A stretch of 64,000 nucleotides of DNA, taken from contig JAYESD010000003.1 in the NCBI GenBank assembly GCA_036927565.1, forward strand, positions 38,443,325 to 38,507,324. Direction: 5' to 3'. This document shows positions 52,233 through 64,000 of the stretch, piece by piece (positions within the stretch are counted from its first letter, which is position 1; the number at the start of each line of letters is the position of its first letter). The position numbers were made by a program, and so were the translations under genes. This DNA is from Tuctoria greenei (lineage: Eukaryota; Streptophyta; Magnoliopsida; Poales; Poaceae). The notes beneath the pieces are model-generated. The model was not told the origin of the DNA, searched no databases, and saw nothing but the letters and a program-made list of their open reading frames with translations.

Positions 52233-53812
52233 TGTAGGATCGAAGAGCATGTGAAAAGCTACCAGAGGGGGGAGGGGGTGAATGGTAGATTAAGAATCTT
52301 ACGCAGCGGAAACAATTAAATCCCAACCCCTTCGAGAGAAAAATGATTTGTTAAAGAAATCGTGTGTGAGACTAATCTATACGTGTTTCACAGTGACAAA
52401 AGTGATAGAAATCAGAGAGAATCAAGTCATGAAGACGACACAACAAGAATCACGAAAATCCGTCGAGAGAAACTCGAGTTACGATCAAAAGATCAAACAA
52501 AGGTCAATCTTGTTCTACCCGAGAAAAACAGTTCTGGAACACTGCAAAGAAACACGTGTAGATCAAAAACCACAAATCCAATGACCGTGAAATTTTGGCA
52601 GATGATAGAATCAAGTTATGAAGACAACCCAAAGCAAATCATATCAAATGGATCTGTAAAACTCGAGTTATGATGAAACCACCAAAGAAAAGTAGTGTTG
52701 TGCAGAAAACTCGACGAGAAAAACTTGTCTGGAACAAGTCAAATGAACAAGGCACAAAAGTTCCTTTCAACTACAAATTTTATTCAATAGAACACGAGAG
52801 GAACATCCCCAAAGTCGTCTTCCACGAGCTCTGGCCTCTCTTGCTTATATAACCAGCCCTTAGGCCAACCCAATCTCAACTAGGACTCTAATCCTACTCA
52901 AATCACAAATCTAAACTTTACATAACTGCTTAGGACTCTTCTATACATAGATAGAAGCAATCTTAAGACTTCCAAACACATTAGGAACATATACCACATT
53001 CCTAAAACAACTCAAATTCGTGACCCACATGAAATCCTATCATAACCAACTCAAAACTTTCCATATTTGAGTCAAACACGACTCAGCCGCAGCCTGAGTC
53101 TATAACCTAGTCGGTTGGACCTTTCCAACCAATTCTTTACTTCCACATCTCTTCATCACGCCTCGGAACCATGTATCCACGTCCATGCACTCCTTGCATA
53201 CGTGCAAACATCTTCTAACGTCATCCATGATACCTTCATATGCATTGTTCTTGATTCAAACATGTTGTGCAACCTCCCGATCAACTCAACCATAATTCCT
53301 CCCGAACATGTTTGTTGAACCTCATCTTCTCCCTAAGACTATTTCAATGGATCCCATCACCAGCCATGTCTTGAACTCAAGCAACACCTGCACATGAATA
53401 AACAACCAATACTTTCGAGCACAAGTCCTGGACTTGACTCACGTTAGTTCCGAAACTACAACATCTTACATGAGCACCTCACATAAGCATGTTGCGAACC
53501 ATAGCAAAATGATATCAGCTTTAACCACCAAAACACACAAAAAACTTAGTAAAAGAATACTAAGAAACCTTCCCATAAGTGTAAAGCAAGTTCGAAACAT
53601 TGTAAGATAAAAGCAGAAACACTGCGATCAAGCACCGGACCTTGCCAAAGCTAACCGGACCTTGAACCGGAGCTTACCAAAGCTAGCAGGACCTAGCACC
53701 GGAGCTAACCAAAGCTAGTCGACCTAGAGTCAGACCTTGATGATAAAGGTGTTTTGGTAGTATTCAAAACTTTTATCGCCATAGCCAATGTATTCAGCAC
53801 ACATAGGTCTCA
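52233..53812 (-). repeat. LTR of a SIRE/Maximus-like copia element
   Basis: On the minus strand it begins TGTGAGACCTATGTGTGC directly after a purine tract (AAGGGGAGAT) and ends GATCCTACA, giving TG...CA borders. It carries the CAGAGGGGGGAGGGGGTGAATGG stretch seen in such LTRs, and a minus-strand TATA box (TTATATAAG, 52843-52851). Only this LTR (the 3' one) is present. The partner is missing because the element is truncated at about 56460. Confidence 0.75.
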
Positions 53813-54753
53813 CAATCTCCCCTTGATGAATGCATTTGCAACACCACTTAAGATCTGAACATTGGCTTATTCACATTAAATGTTTTGAAAACAATTTCTC
53901 CCCCTTTGTAAAATAGAAATAAAATGAGAAAAAGAAATTCTCCCCCTGAGAAGAATCGTGCCAAAAACAATTGTGAATATGTGCAATGTGTAATCAATTT
54001 CTCCCCCTTGCATACTTATCTTTAAAAATTCACATATTATCTCTCCCCCTTTGACAATGTATTCAACAAGGTTTATAAGACAAATTTTAATTGTTATGAG
54101 AATATTATAACATATACATATAAAACAAATCTCATCCAAGTCATACTATCAAGTAACTTACACTATCACAACAATGAGGTACATAAAGTAGTGTAAGCCA
54201 TGCTAGAGATCAAATGTAATTTTAAATTTAAGCAAGTCATGATCTCACAAACTTAACTATTTCAAAACCTAAAAGCATGACACTTGTTGATGCATTTTAT
54301 TATTTTTCAAAGCACAAATTTAGAGAATATGATATTTGTAAGAGATTATATGCGCATCTGCCTTATTCTAACCAACCAAGCCAAGCCTATGTCATTTGAC
54401 AATCAGAAGCTTAAGGACATGGTTTTAGTCATACACAACTTCTTCCAAGTTCATATCTAAGTGCAATGATAAGTCATCTCAAAAGAAGAAATGTGATGCA
54501 TGCATATTCTCTTGATCTTTTCTCAATTTATATTTGACCATAAAAGCTCAAACGTAAGTTAATTACTTGATTAATTCTTTATGATTAAAAGCACTTGTGA
54601 GCATGCAACAAGTTCAAAACAACATTAAAGTTCGACCATGACCAGATTTAGTGTAAGTAATTATTCCAATTACTAGACATGACAAAAACTACAAAATGTA
54701 TAACACGAGTAATGTAGTAAGAACTTTCAGCATGTAAAAGGAATCACAAAGTC

Positions 54754-54787
<34 letters not shown>

Positions 54788-54800
54788 CTATACTCATATT
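53813..54800 (-). other. Copia 3' internal region with several purine tracts
   Basis: CTCCCCCTT or CTCCCCCTG occurs four times (53814-54055), purine tracts on the coding strand, as is usual after pol in SIRE-type elements. No convincing reading frame remains. A (TA)n run lies at 54756-54782. Confidence 0.55.
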
Positions 54801-54803
54801 ATT

Positions 54804-56460
54804 TTAAGTTTCACATTCACACATAGACTTCTCAAATTTCAAACCCCCCCCCCCCCAATTTAAACCATGAGGATGCATAACCCCTATTTCACTATGAATG
54901 TAACAAAAACGAGTGAAATCCAAAGATTTTGTAAAAATGTCAGCTAATTGTTGTTTGGTATCTACATGGTGAAGCACAATGTTCCCTTTTTCAACATTAT
55001 TACAGAGAAAGTGATACCTAATGTCAATGTGCTTTGTTCTTGAATGTTGCACGGGGTTTTTCGCAATGCAAATAGCACTAGTGTTGTCACAAAAAAATGG
55101 AACACTATCTAGATCAACCCCATAGTCCTTAAGTGTTTAAACAATCCAAAGAATTTGTGAACAAGCGCTAGAAGCAGCTACATATTCAGCTTTGGCTGTG
55201 GATTGTGCAACTGAGTTTTGTTTTCTAGAGGACCAAGCAACAAGTGAATTATGAAGAAAATGACAAGCACTGGAAGTACTTTTCCTATCAATCCTACAAC
55301 CTCCAAAATCAGCATCGGAAAAAGCTTTCAAAGTAACGGTTGAGGAAGAAGGAAGAAAAATGCCAAATTCTTAAGTTCCATGTAAGTACCTAAGAATTCT
55401 TTTGATGGTTTGACGATGTGAATCACGTGGGGAGGCTTGAAACCGTGCACAAAAACATACGCTGAATTGTATGTCCGGTCTTGATGTCGTGAGGTACAAA
55501 AGTGATCCGATCATGCTTCTATAATCTTTTTGATCCATAGGTTCACCATCTTCATCAAGTTCAAGTGTTATTGCTGTTCCCATTGGTGTCCGAAGAGGCT
55601 TGCTTTTGTCCATGTTGAAGCGCCTTAGGGTGTCTTTTTTAAACTTCGTTTGATGCACAAAGGTACCCTCCTTGGTTTGCTTGATTTGCAGCCCCAAAAA
55701 GTACGTGAGTTCTCCCATTATACTCATATCAAATTCTGAACTCATCATAGCTGAAAACTTGGACACAAGATCATGAGAAGCACAACCAATAATAATATCA
55801 TCCACATACAGTTGAATGAATAATGAGTCATTGCCATGCTTAAGCACAAAAAGAGTTTTATCAACCTTGCCCATGGTAAACCCTTTTCAAGTGAGAATGT
55901 TAACCTATCATACCATGCTCTAGGGGCTTGTTTGAGACCGTACGAGGCTTTTGACAGTTTGTAAACATGATTAGGAAAATCTGGATTCTCAAAACCCGGT
56001 GGTTGTTTGACATAAACCTCCTCATCTATGTAGCCATTAAGAAAAGCACTTTAACATCCATTTGATATAGCTTAAAACCTTTAGATGCAGCAAAAGATAA
56101 CAAAATTCTTATGGCTTCTAATCTAGCAACAGGAGCAAAAGTTTCATCAAAATCTAGACCTTCAACTTGAGTGAAACCTTGAGCAACCAACCTAGCCTTA
56201 TTTCTAACCACAACCCCATCCTCACTTTGTTTATTTTTAAACACCCATTTAGTTCCAATTAAAGTGTTACCTTGAGGTGGAGATACAAGTTTCCAAACAT
56301 TATTTCTTTCAAAATTTTCTAACTCTTCTTGCATGGAAATAATCCAAGATTCATTAGTGAATGTGTGTGATATATCTTTGGGTTCAAAAGAAGCAACAAA
56401 AGCAGAATGAGCATGAGAGTTTGGATCACAAAACCTGGACTGTGTGACTCGTTCGTGCAA
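54804..56460 (-). pseudogene. Copia reverse transcriptase-RNase H fragment, decayed
   Basis: On the minus strand, 56460-56026 gives SWIISMQEELENFERNNVWK, GTKWVFKNKQ and ETFAPVARLEAIR, the start of the copia RT. 55874-55371 gives LFIQLYVDDIIIGC (YVDD active site), FLGLQIKQTKEGTF and YLTTSRPDIQFSVC. 55331-55137 gives DADFGGCRIDRKSTSSACHF (RNase H). 55052-54804 gives QLADIFTKSLD. Frames are broken between these blocks. The style is SIRE/Maximus, a different lineage from the copia at 27579-28669. A run of 14 C residues lies near 54844. Confidence 0.85.
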
Positions 56461-56483
56461 GCTACTAATAATTTGTTATCACA
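56461..56483. other. Junction sequence with a CACTA-end-like remnant
   Basis: GCTACTAATAATTTGTTATCACA joins the truncated copia to the duplicated segment. It resembles a 3A/3B terminus with an internal deletion (GCTACTATAATAA ... TTATTATCACA). Confidence 0.3.
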
Positions 56484-56614
56484 TTGTTAGGCAGGGCAGG
56501 TGCAGCCCCATTAGGTCGACCAGGCTGTGTTGCCACCGCGGCCACCGTTGTTCCGGCGTCGGCGACGGTGATCATTGCTAGATTTGTTGGATGTCTGCTG
56601 TTGAGTGGCGTTGA
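56484..56614 (-). pseudogene. Duplicated 130-bp copia gag fragment
   Basis: Nearly identical to 28541-28669, the copia sequence flanking element 3A. It shows that 3B was not placed here by its own transposition but by duplication of a larger segment. Confidence 0.85.
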
Positions 56615-57284
56615 TGCTACTATAATAAGCCTCATCTCACTCGGCTCCAAATTTATTATCACATGCGGTTTCTAAAACTGTCTGAAATGAATAGTCTGTG
56701 ATAATATGCAATTTCATAGGCGAAAAGTAAAACTCTCTGTAAAATGGTTTTATCACAGACAGTTCTTTACCTACGACTAGCCGCTTGTGAAGACACTTTA
56801 TCACAGGCGGTTCTTTACTTACGACTAGCCGTCTGTTAAGACACATTATCACAGACGGGTTGTACATTATAGGTAACCTCCTATGATAATCGTTTTATCA
56901 CAGGCGGATTTTTACTAATGGCAAGCCGCCTGTAGAGACAATTTATCGCAACCGGTTTTTACTGTAATAGAAACCGCCTATGGTAACAGAGTTATCAAAG
57001 GTTGTTCTTCACCTATTTCTAGCCTCCTGTGATAATATATTTTTACAAGCAGGTCTAGCCGTAGGTAAAGAACCATCTGTGATAAAGTATACCCTATGCA
57101 GTACTACCTGTTGTTATTTCTAATTTCCATGTCAATTAAATATAATCACAGAAGTCAACAATATAATTACAGAAGTAAACATTATAATCAAAGAAGTCAT
57201 CTCAAAGAAGTCAGTTTCACTGAAACAATATACATATGTACAAATTACACATACAAGTCATCTCATAGTTTTCACTAAAAATTG

Positions 57285-60200
57285 TTTCTATTGTCATAGT
57301 CACAAATTTTTGGCACATCAGCTATTACACCATCCTCATCAAAGAACACCCCCTTTTTTGTACAAAATTTCGCGACACGTGAATTGACACAGTCCACCGG
57401 CAATCTTGTCGGCTTCTCCAGCAGACATAGTTCTACAAACAGGTCATTCTTGTTTCACATTCTTCGTGTGCTGCAATGAAATACATAACAAGGTTTAGAA
57501 TGTGTTGGTTTGAACAATCTCAAAGTATAGATCAAAGTGAGTATACAAGAATTTATTTGGTATTTTTGAGTAGTTGTACTATGAGAATTGAATTTTAAAG
57601 TTGGAATCAAAATCTAAAAATAATGTTTCTGGTAAAATTGAACAAAAGAGAATATATATATTAAAATACACTAGTTACAATACAAATAAGATATCAACAT
57701 TGAGGATAACTTACATCCTCACGATTCACTCTATATTCGTTAGCGGTTCAAAGATGCTCACATACATAATACCCGCATAAGACGCTCCCAGGAGGCTGCT
57801 TCGGACAAGGATAATATGTTTTAATGTCCAATGCATGCGTATTATGTGGTCTCTGACCGCCAAGCCATTCCCCGTAAAACCGCCAAGCGCTGTAGTACAA
57901 GAAATGTCATATAAAACTTGTCAACACATTCTAAATGTGTCTAAATTAAAAGTATCGAATAAACGTACAGTTTCAAAATGGAAAGGAAATCTTTGTAACG
58001 ATCTGGAGGGTAATCAGCTGAGTCCAAGATTGTTGTCAAACCCTACGTTGGCTTGATGAAGATCATGATGTAATATTTACTGCACACATATAAACACATG
58101 TGTTAAGTTAATAATTAGCAATAATTGCTATTTTGATGTCATGTATCAAACTTACTCGAAGTGGTACAGAGCCTTTACGAGGTCCTTGCCATCTCTGATA
58201 AAGTTAAACATGGCATGTCCTATGTAAGCTGCAACCTCGGTATTTTTATCCTTCTTTTGTTTTGCGATTGACTTATCAAATTGTTTTTTTCATGTGCTTG
58301 TATTGTTCTGAGTCTCGATCCATCTTAATGACAAATAGCGTCTTTGCAATCCGTGTAGGGTCAAGGATACCTATCTTGCGTTTTATCTTTTTATTATCCA
58401 TGTATTGCATCCTATTAAAGAAGTCCAAAATTGTTATAATCTCATAAAATGCGTATGCGTGTAGTAAGAAAAGCAAATGCAAAATATTAGAGACACTTAC
58501 AAGCACCAGACGAGTAGCAGGTTGATTTCGAGCATGCCCCGATGAAAAAGGACATGTAGATCTTCAAAGAAAAGTGCTCGTTTCTCTGCTCTAGTGCTCC
58601 AGAACGCTTCTTTTGGCACAAGAAATGTGACGTAAGAAAGTTTATATTTTGTGCTGGCAGTAATTTACCACTCGTGCATTCTTTTGAGTGGGACAGGTTG
58701 TTTGCTAAGTTGCGCCGATGTCTTGAACGGCTTCCCATTCTCCTATTTAGGAGGAACATCCTCAAGCTTGTATATTGGAACTCCTGGTTTAACTAAAGAC
58801 GTCCGCCGATTATAAATGAAACCGTCTTCTTCCCACTCCTCAATATCTTCTAATGTTGGCTCATGAGAAGAACGAGATGCACTCAATTTTCTAATATTTT
58901 CCTTCACATTTTCCAAATAATTTGACACTTCTGATGAAGGTTTCTTTTTTTTCGTATGAGCTAACTTTGATAGGCACTAATGATCAAGGAGTAGTCATCG
59001 GAAGTTGGACACTGGCTTGTTGTTGAACCTGTTGTTCAATTGATTGCTCTTTACTACCAGCATCTTGCTCTAGTACTACTTAAATTTGTTGCCCAACTGG
59101 TTGCTCTTTACTAACAACAGCTTGCTCTGGTACTGCTTAAAGCTGTTGTTCAACTTGTTGCTCTTAGTTATCTTTACTAGCAATGTTACTATCATCCTTG
59201 CTGAGACAAAGCGGGAGTGGATCTTCTTGGACTGGGAGTGGATCTTCCTGAACTTTCGCCTTAGAAGACAGGGTTGTTGTATTTCGAGATGCGACGGGGC
59301 TAGAATTCGGCTCATCGTCCAACACGATATCGCGTCGGTGTCAAAGGATTAATTGGTTGACAGTCGGCGTCAGAGTTGTGATCCCCACACGTGTGATGTG
59401 ACCTATTTTATAATCTTCATAATCATTATTAATGATCTGAAGAACTTGCACCACAACATAATACAATGAAAGTGGATTGCCATTGAAGTCACGATCAGAC
59501 TTTGTCATAGTCGTGGCAACCTGTTTGGTTTTGTTCCCTGCTCTGCCAATTGGGACAAGAAGACAACAATATCTGTCCTTATAATATCATCGACAGCGAA
59601 CTTATGGGTTGACCCTGAGCCTGGCATAGAACCTACGCTGCTAGGGTAGACAGTTGGAGATACCAAATGCTCCTTTGGCATGAGAACCATCACTGTACTC
59701 GGTGCCACTAATTGTCCCAATTGTCTAAGTTGTTCCATTATTTCTTTCACATTATCCTTGACCTTTTGAGCAATTGTTTTATCAAGTGTTTTCTTGAACT
59801 TCTCACGTCTTCTATATGTCTCTTTATCTTTCGGGAAACCATCTAGCCAAGACATTTGAGAAGAGATTGCTTAAACCCGTCCACTGTGTTCAGGGTTTCC
59901 TAGGATAGCGGTAAGTTGGTCATTCTCCCACTTCGGCTTGAAGAGACCCTTCTGTTACTTTTCAATTACTTCTTTCATTTTGTACTCTACTTCATTCATA
60001 GAGTCGGGTTTTTCAAGTTTGCCCTTGCTGGTAAAACCTGACCGAGCAAAGACCCGTGTTGAGTTCTCTCATCGTAGCCTTCTAACGGGTGAGTATTGCC
60101 CTTACTAGTAATTTCATCTAATATCTTATTCCATTTTTGGACATTGGGGGCATATCCGGCAGACCCCAAGTGATGATCATATTTGTTCTTTTTGGCAAGC

Positions 60201-60983
60201 TCTGACCTAGTTGTACTTAGGGCTTTAGCATTAGGCGTGGTCTTTTGACGAACAAATTCTTGCCACTGAGCTTGTGTGATTTTTCCCATCTTTCTCGAGC
60301 TAGGAACCTTATTGGCTTTAACATAAGCATTTATTTCACTCTTCCAACCATGAAACTTATTGCCGCAAAACACCAATGTTGCTCTCTTTACAACTTCTTC
60401 CGTGTCTTTCGGGAATTTAAATTGTTTCTTTATCCATTCCCACAACTCATTTTGATCTCCTCAGGTAATTTTTTTCCAATTCTCGGTTGTGATCGGCACG
60501 AGCTCTCTAACAAGAAAACCGCATCAATTTTGGTAGTTTGTAACTGAATCCAGTGGTTCTTGGAGCAGCCCACCTGGACCGACCATTGTTATGTACATGA
60601 TGCGGTTTAATGGACCCTTATTGGGACCTCGTTGCCCTCGTTTCCGCTTGAGTGAACCTGAGGATTCATCCATTGGAGAATCTTATGCGGTTTTAGGAGC
60701 TGAAGTCACCTCGTTGTCTTCGCAAATCTAGGTAGAAAAGAATTTTAAGATTTCATATACTTGACAACCAACATTAACTTGAACTGCTGAAATTAAGATT
60801 CGTGATCCATACCTCGTCGGCAGGATCATATTCTGGATCGAGATCCTCTAAAGTATTTTTAATTTTTATTTTTTGAAAAGGATCCGATGGACTGTGAAAG
60901 GAGCCTGAACTGCTAAAGTCACTAAACTTCGTATTGCCTTCTTTATTGTTACTACCATCAACAGTCTTCTTAGGGCTTTCCAT
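57285..60983 (-). pseudogene. Decayed TnpA-ULP1 gene of element 3B
   Basis: Same exon order as in 3A, with exon 1 at about 60813-60983 (MESPKKTVDGSNNKEG). It keeps CPKQPPGSVLCGYYVCEHL followed by the TGA found in 3A, and many other stops. The LDS Asp codon is still present here, unlike 3A. It cannot encode a full protein. Confidence 0.85.
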
Positions 60984-61069
60984 GCTAGAACTAATAAGAC
61001 AAAAAATATAAAGAATGACATATTAACTCTACATGAAGTGTTGCATGAAGAAAAAGATGGAAGCATTTT

Positions 61070-61770
61070 AGGGTTTGATAAGGCATTCTAGGGTTTAAGG
61101 CGACTGACCAAGGTGACCGACCAAGTTCCATTCTAGGGTTTGAGGTGACGGACCAAGGCATTAGCTAGGCATGTGTATTGCTCGTATCAAAAGCCACCAA
61201 GAACAATTAAACAATAACAATGCACAATTCACAATTCGCATTGATTAAATCAACAATTAAACAATAACTAATATTTTCAAGTCGCCTAGTCGACCCTAGT
61301 GGCCTACCCACCGACTAGGTCGACTAATCGTCGACTAGGGCGACTAATCGATCCTAGTCGACCCTAGTCGGTCCTCTAATCGTGCAGGCCATTTTTTATG
61401 GCAATGTCTAGTCGACCCTATATATATCAACATATATATAGTTATATATTAGAAGTATAGCACACATACCTTTAGTGTATCAATTAGCAAACAAAATTCA
61501 AAAGCAAATTAATTCAAAAGTAGCAACAATTTACTGTTTCAGAACAGAAATTTATAATTCAGATAACTTTAGATTTCACTATTTTAGTTTCAGATAACAT
61601 CAGAGTTCAGATTCTTCTAGCCTGCAACTGTTCTCAAATTATTCTAAAGCCCAAAAGATTCTAAGTTTGTAACATATTCAATAAACAACAACAAATTCTA
61701 ATAGATTCAACAACAATTCACAATGCACAATTCAATCAACAATTAAACAACATTGCATAACATAACCGGG
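61070..61770. other. 3B leader with CTAGTCGAC-type repeats
   Basis: Corresponds to 48010-48720: TAGGGTTT words and a GACTAGG/CGACTA cluster at 61280-61420, then AT-rich sequence. No gene is present. Confidence 0.5.
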
Positions 61771-62275
61771 TCGCCGATAATCAGGTGGGGAGGGAGGGGG
61801 CACTGAGGAGGGCCGGGTGGGAGGGGGACTCTATGGGGGGGGGGGGGGGAGGAGGGAGGAGGTGTTGCTCGATTTTAGGTCGGCGTGGAGGGGAGCTCGG
61901 GCGGCGTCCATGGAGGGGGCTCGGGTGAGGCCGGGTAAGAGGGGGGGGGGGCTTGAGTGAGGTCGAGTGGAGGACGATGTGGAGGAGGGTGAGAGAAAGA
62001 TGAGCTTACTTGGTGTGGAGGAGGGAGAGAGGGCGGCCGCAAGTGTGGGCGCGGCAGCGGGCGAGGGCAAAGCTCGGCATACCTGGACAGAAAGAAAGGA
62101 AGCGGCAAGGACGAAGCTTGACGGCGAGATTGAAGCTCGGCAACGACGGTGAAGCTCGGCAGCGAGGGCGGCGAAGCTCGACGGTGAGGAGGACGAAGAC
62201 TTCACAGCAAATGAAATTTTGGCAGCCTGACGGCGTCTAAGTGATTTCGTCTGGGTTAGGTTTTCCAACGTAGCC
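61770..62275. other. 3B GC-rich leader with poly-G runs
   Basis: Two long G runs (61835-61850 and 61940-61951) and GAAGCTCGGC words. Pro/Ser-rich minus-strand frames are compositional. Confidence 0.45.
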
Positions 62276-62281
62276 GAGGGC

Positions 62282-62475
62282 TATATATAGACGCCTATTT
62301 TCTCAGGTGGTTATTAAGTACCAACCGCTTGAGACTATGCTTATGTCAGGCGGTTATTAATTACCACCCGCCCGTGAAGATGAATTTATCTCTGGCGGTT
62401 GGTAAGCAATATCTGCCTGAGATAAAGACTTTTCTCAGACGGTTATTCGGTACCAACCGTCTAAAAAGATCTTTA
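62282..62475. promoter_or_regulatory. 3B TATA box and CAGGCGG array
   Basis: TATATATAG at 62282 is followed by inverted GGCGGTTATTAAT/ACCGTCTAAAAAG pairs, as in 3A at 49205. Confidence 0.5.
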
Positions 62476-62479
62476 TGTA

Positions 62480-63960
62480 GGATTAATTAATATTCTTAAT
62501 TAAATGTGAGACTTTTTAAAAGCCCAAATTCCACTTTCTTGTAATATGATTGAGTATTAAAGGTTGCCATTAAATTTCACTTGGGAAAACCTTTGAAATG
62601 GGTCAGAACTTAAAAAACAAATAACATTGGTTATTTTTCATTTTTCTATCTTGATGAATATAATGATATTTTTATTTAGTTTTTCAATGGAACTTTGTAG
62701 TCACCATACCAACCTCTATGAATTTTTCAGATTTTTTTAATTTTTTTTTGAATCAATGTGTGTTCAAAATTTGATGAATGCCTCATATGTATATGAGCGT
62801 TTGATTAGAATGATGGATAATTTGAATTTCGACATGTTGGAATGCTTTAAAAAAATTAACGAATTTCATACATGTTTTATAAGACAAATATGTTCATACA
62901 AACCAATTTCAGTGAAGGGTCCCTTTTTTTAGGAGATACAGAAATGTGAATAATATGTGAGTATAAATTAATTTTATATTTACCAAAACATTACAATATT
63001 AGCTATACAAGTTTTAAAATATTTGATCTAGGTGGTAGATATTAATTTTTGAAAATATAGAAGAAATATTCATTGAATTTGGACTCAATTTGCAGAATCT
63101 ATACATGTTGAGTATTTATCTTGGAATCTAAATAAAAAAGAAGTAAGGGAAAAGAATACTGAAGAACGGGCTCTGGCCATTATCACAAGCGGTTATTTAA
63201 GAACAACTGACTGTGAAACTGTTAAAAGCCGATTGCAATTTTTTTCCTGAGTCTAGGCTTTATTAATATTCTTGTTTAAAATGTGGGGCCTTTTAAAAGC
63301 CCAATTCCACTTTCGTGTAATATGCATGAGTATTAAAGGTTACAATTAAATTTCACTTCGGAAAACCTTTGAAATTGGTCAGAACTTAAAAAACAAATAA
63401 CATTGGTTATTTGTCATTTTTCTATCTTGATGAATATAATGATTTTTCATTTAGTTTGTCAATGGAACTTTGTAGTCATCATACCAACCTCTATGATTTT
63501 TTTTAGATTTTAAAAATTATTTTGAGTCAATGTGTGTTCAAAATTTGATGAATGTATCATATGTATATGAGCATTGATTAGAATGATGAATAATTTGAAT
63601 TTTGACATGTTGGAATGCTTTAAAAAAATTCACAAAATTCATACATGTTTCATAAGACAAATATGTTCATATAAACCAATTTCAGTGAAGTGTCCTCTTT
63701 TTTAGGAGATACATAAATGTGAATAATATGTGAGTATAAATTAATTTGATATTTACAAAACATTACAATGTTAGCTATACAAGTTTTAAAATATTTGGTC
63801 CAGGTGGTAGATATTACTTTTTGAAAATATAGAATAAAGAATCATCGAATTTGGACACAATTTGCACAATATATACATGTTTTAGTATTTATATTGCGAT
63901 ATAAATAAAAAAGAAGCAAGCGAAAAGAAAACTGAAGAACAGACTCTGGCCATTATCACG
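62480..63960. repeat. Two ~760-bp spacer units in 3B
   Basis: Match 49400-50930 in order. The window ends just before the TNPD promoter of this copy. Confidence 0.8.
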
Positions 63961-64000
63961 GGTGGTTGTTTAGGAACAACCGTTTGTGTAACTTCTAAAA

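Larger units (their letters stand above)
56615..64000. mobile_element. CACTA element 3B, duplicate of 3A (runs off the window)
   Basis: It starts TGCTACTATAATAAGCC and follows 3A in order: subterminal array (56640-57080), TnpA-ULP1 relic, GC-rich leader, TATA plus CAGGCGG array, and two ~760-bp units. At 57078 it continues without a break where 3A has Element 2. Shared flanks and shared stops identify it as a copy of the 3A locus made before Element 2 inserted. Confidence 0.85.

Overview
The window is repeat-dense nuclear DNA of a flowering plant, most likely a grass. The signs are large En/Spm (CACTA) transposons with TnpA/TnpD genes, Ty1/copia and Ty3-type LTR retrotransposons, a tRNA-iMet-type primer site, GT-AG introns and GC-rich leaders beside AT-rich spacers. 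I see no stand-alone host gene. Almost every base can be assigned to a transposable element, nested up to several levels deep.

Layout. Bases 1-1547 are the end of a CACTA element (E0) that starts outside the window. Bases 1548-1882 and 27576-28669 are two halves of one degenerate copia element on the minus strand. They are split by an outer CACTA element, OE (1883-27575, TSD AAA). OE carries a decayed TnpA gene. An intron of that gene holds a solo LTR (5314-10990, TSD GTTCT), which itself holds a complete but coding-poor LTR retrotransposon (5518-10032). The subterminal repeats of OE were hit by Element 1 (12321-27205, TSD TAA). A further CACTA element, 3A, starts at 28670. Element 2 (29135-44041, TSD TGT), a near-identical sister of Element 1, sits in its subterminal repeats. 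3A resumes at 44042 and runs to 51722, where another E0-family CACTA element (E5) interrupts its TNPD start. E5 in turn contains a SIRE/Maximus-like copia element (52233 to about 56460). From 56484 to the right edge lies 3B, a segmental duplicate of 3A with the same 130-bp copia flank. 3B lacks Element 2 and so shows its empty insertion site.

The main discovery is the gene content of Elements 1 and 2. Each carries four kinds of gene: (a) a minus-strand six-exon gene fusing a TnpA-like Transposase_24 protein to a C-terminal ULP1-type (C48) SUMO protease domain; (b) an intronless 1133-aa TNPD transposase; (c) directly downstream of TNPD, a five-exon, 152-codon homolog of the SUMO-conjugating enzyme UBC9/SCE1, with the HPN motif and active-site Cys kept; and (d) one or two small proline-rich, acidic-tailed ORFs of unknown function, also present in the unrelated E0 family. 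A DNA transposon with both a SUMO E2 and a SUMO protease suggests that it manipulates host SUMOylation. The function is inferred. The gene structures are read from the sequence and keep frame across all exons.

The genes appear coordinated by shared TATA-box promoters (consensus near CTAYATAARGACCCCTC). Each promoter is preceded by clusters of the CAGGCGG/CAGACGG words that also form the subterminal arrays, the expected TnpA binding sites. Element 1 and Element 2 carry different lesions: CAG-to-TAG stops in Element 1, and a one-base deletion plus a lost splice acceptor in Element 2. Neither is fully intact, but together they could supply every product in trans.
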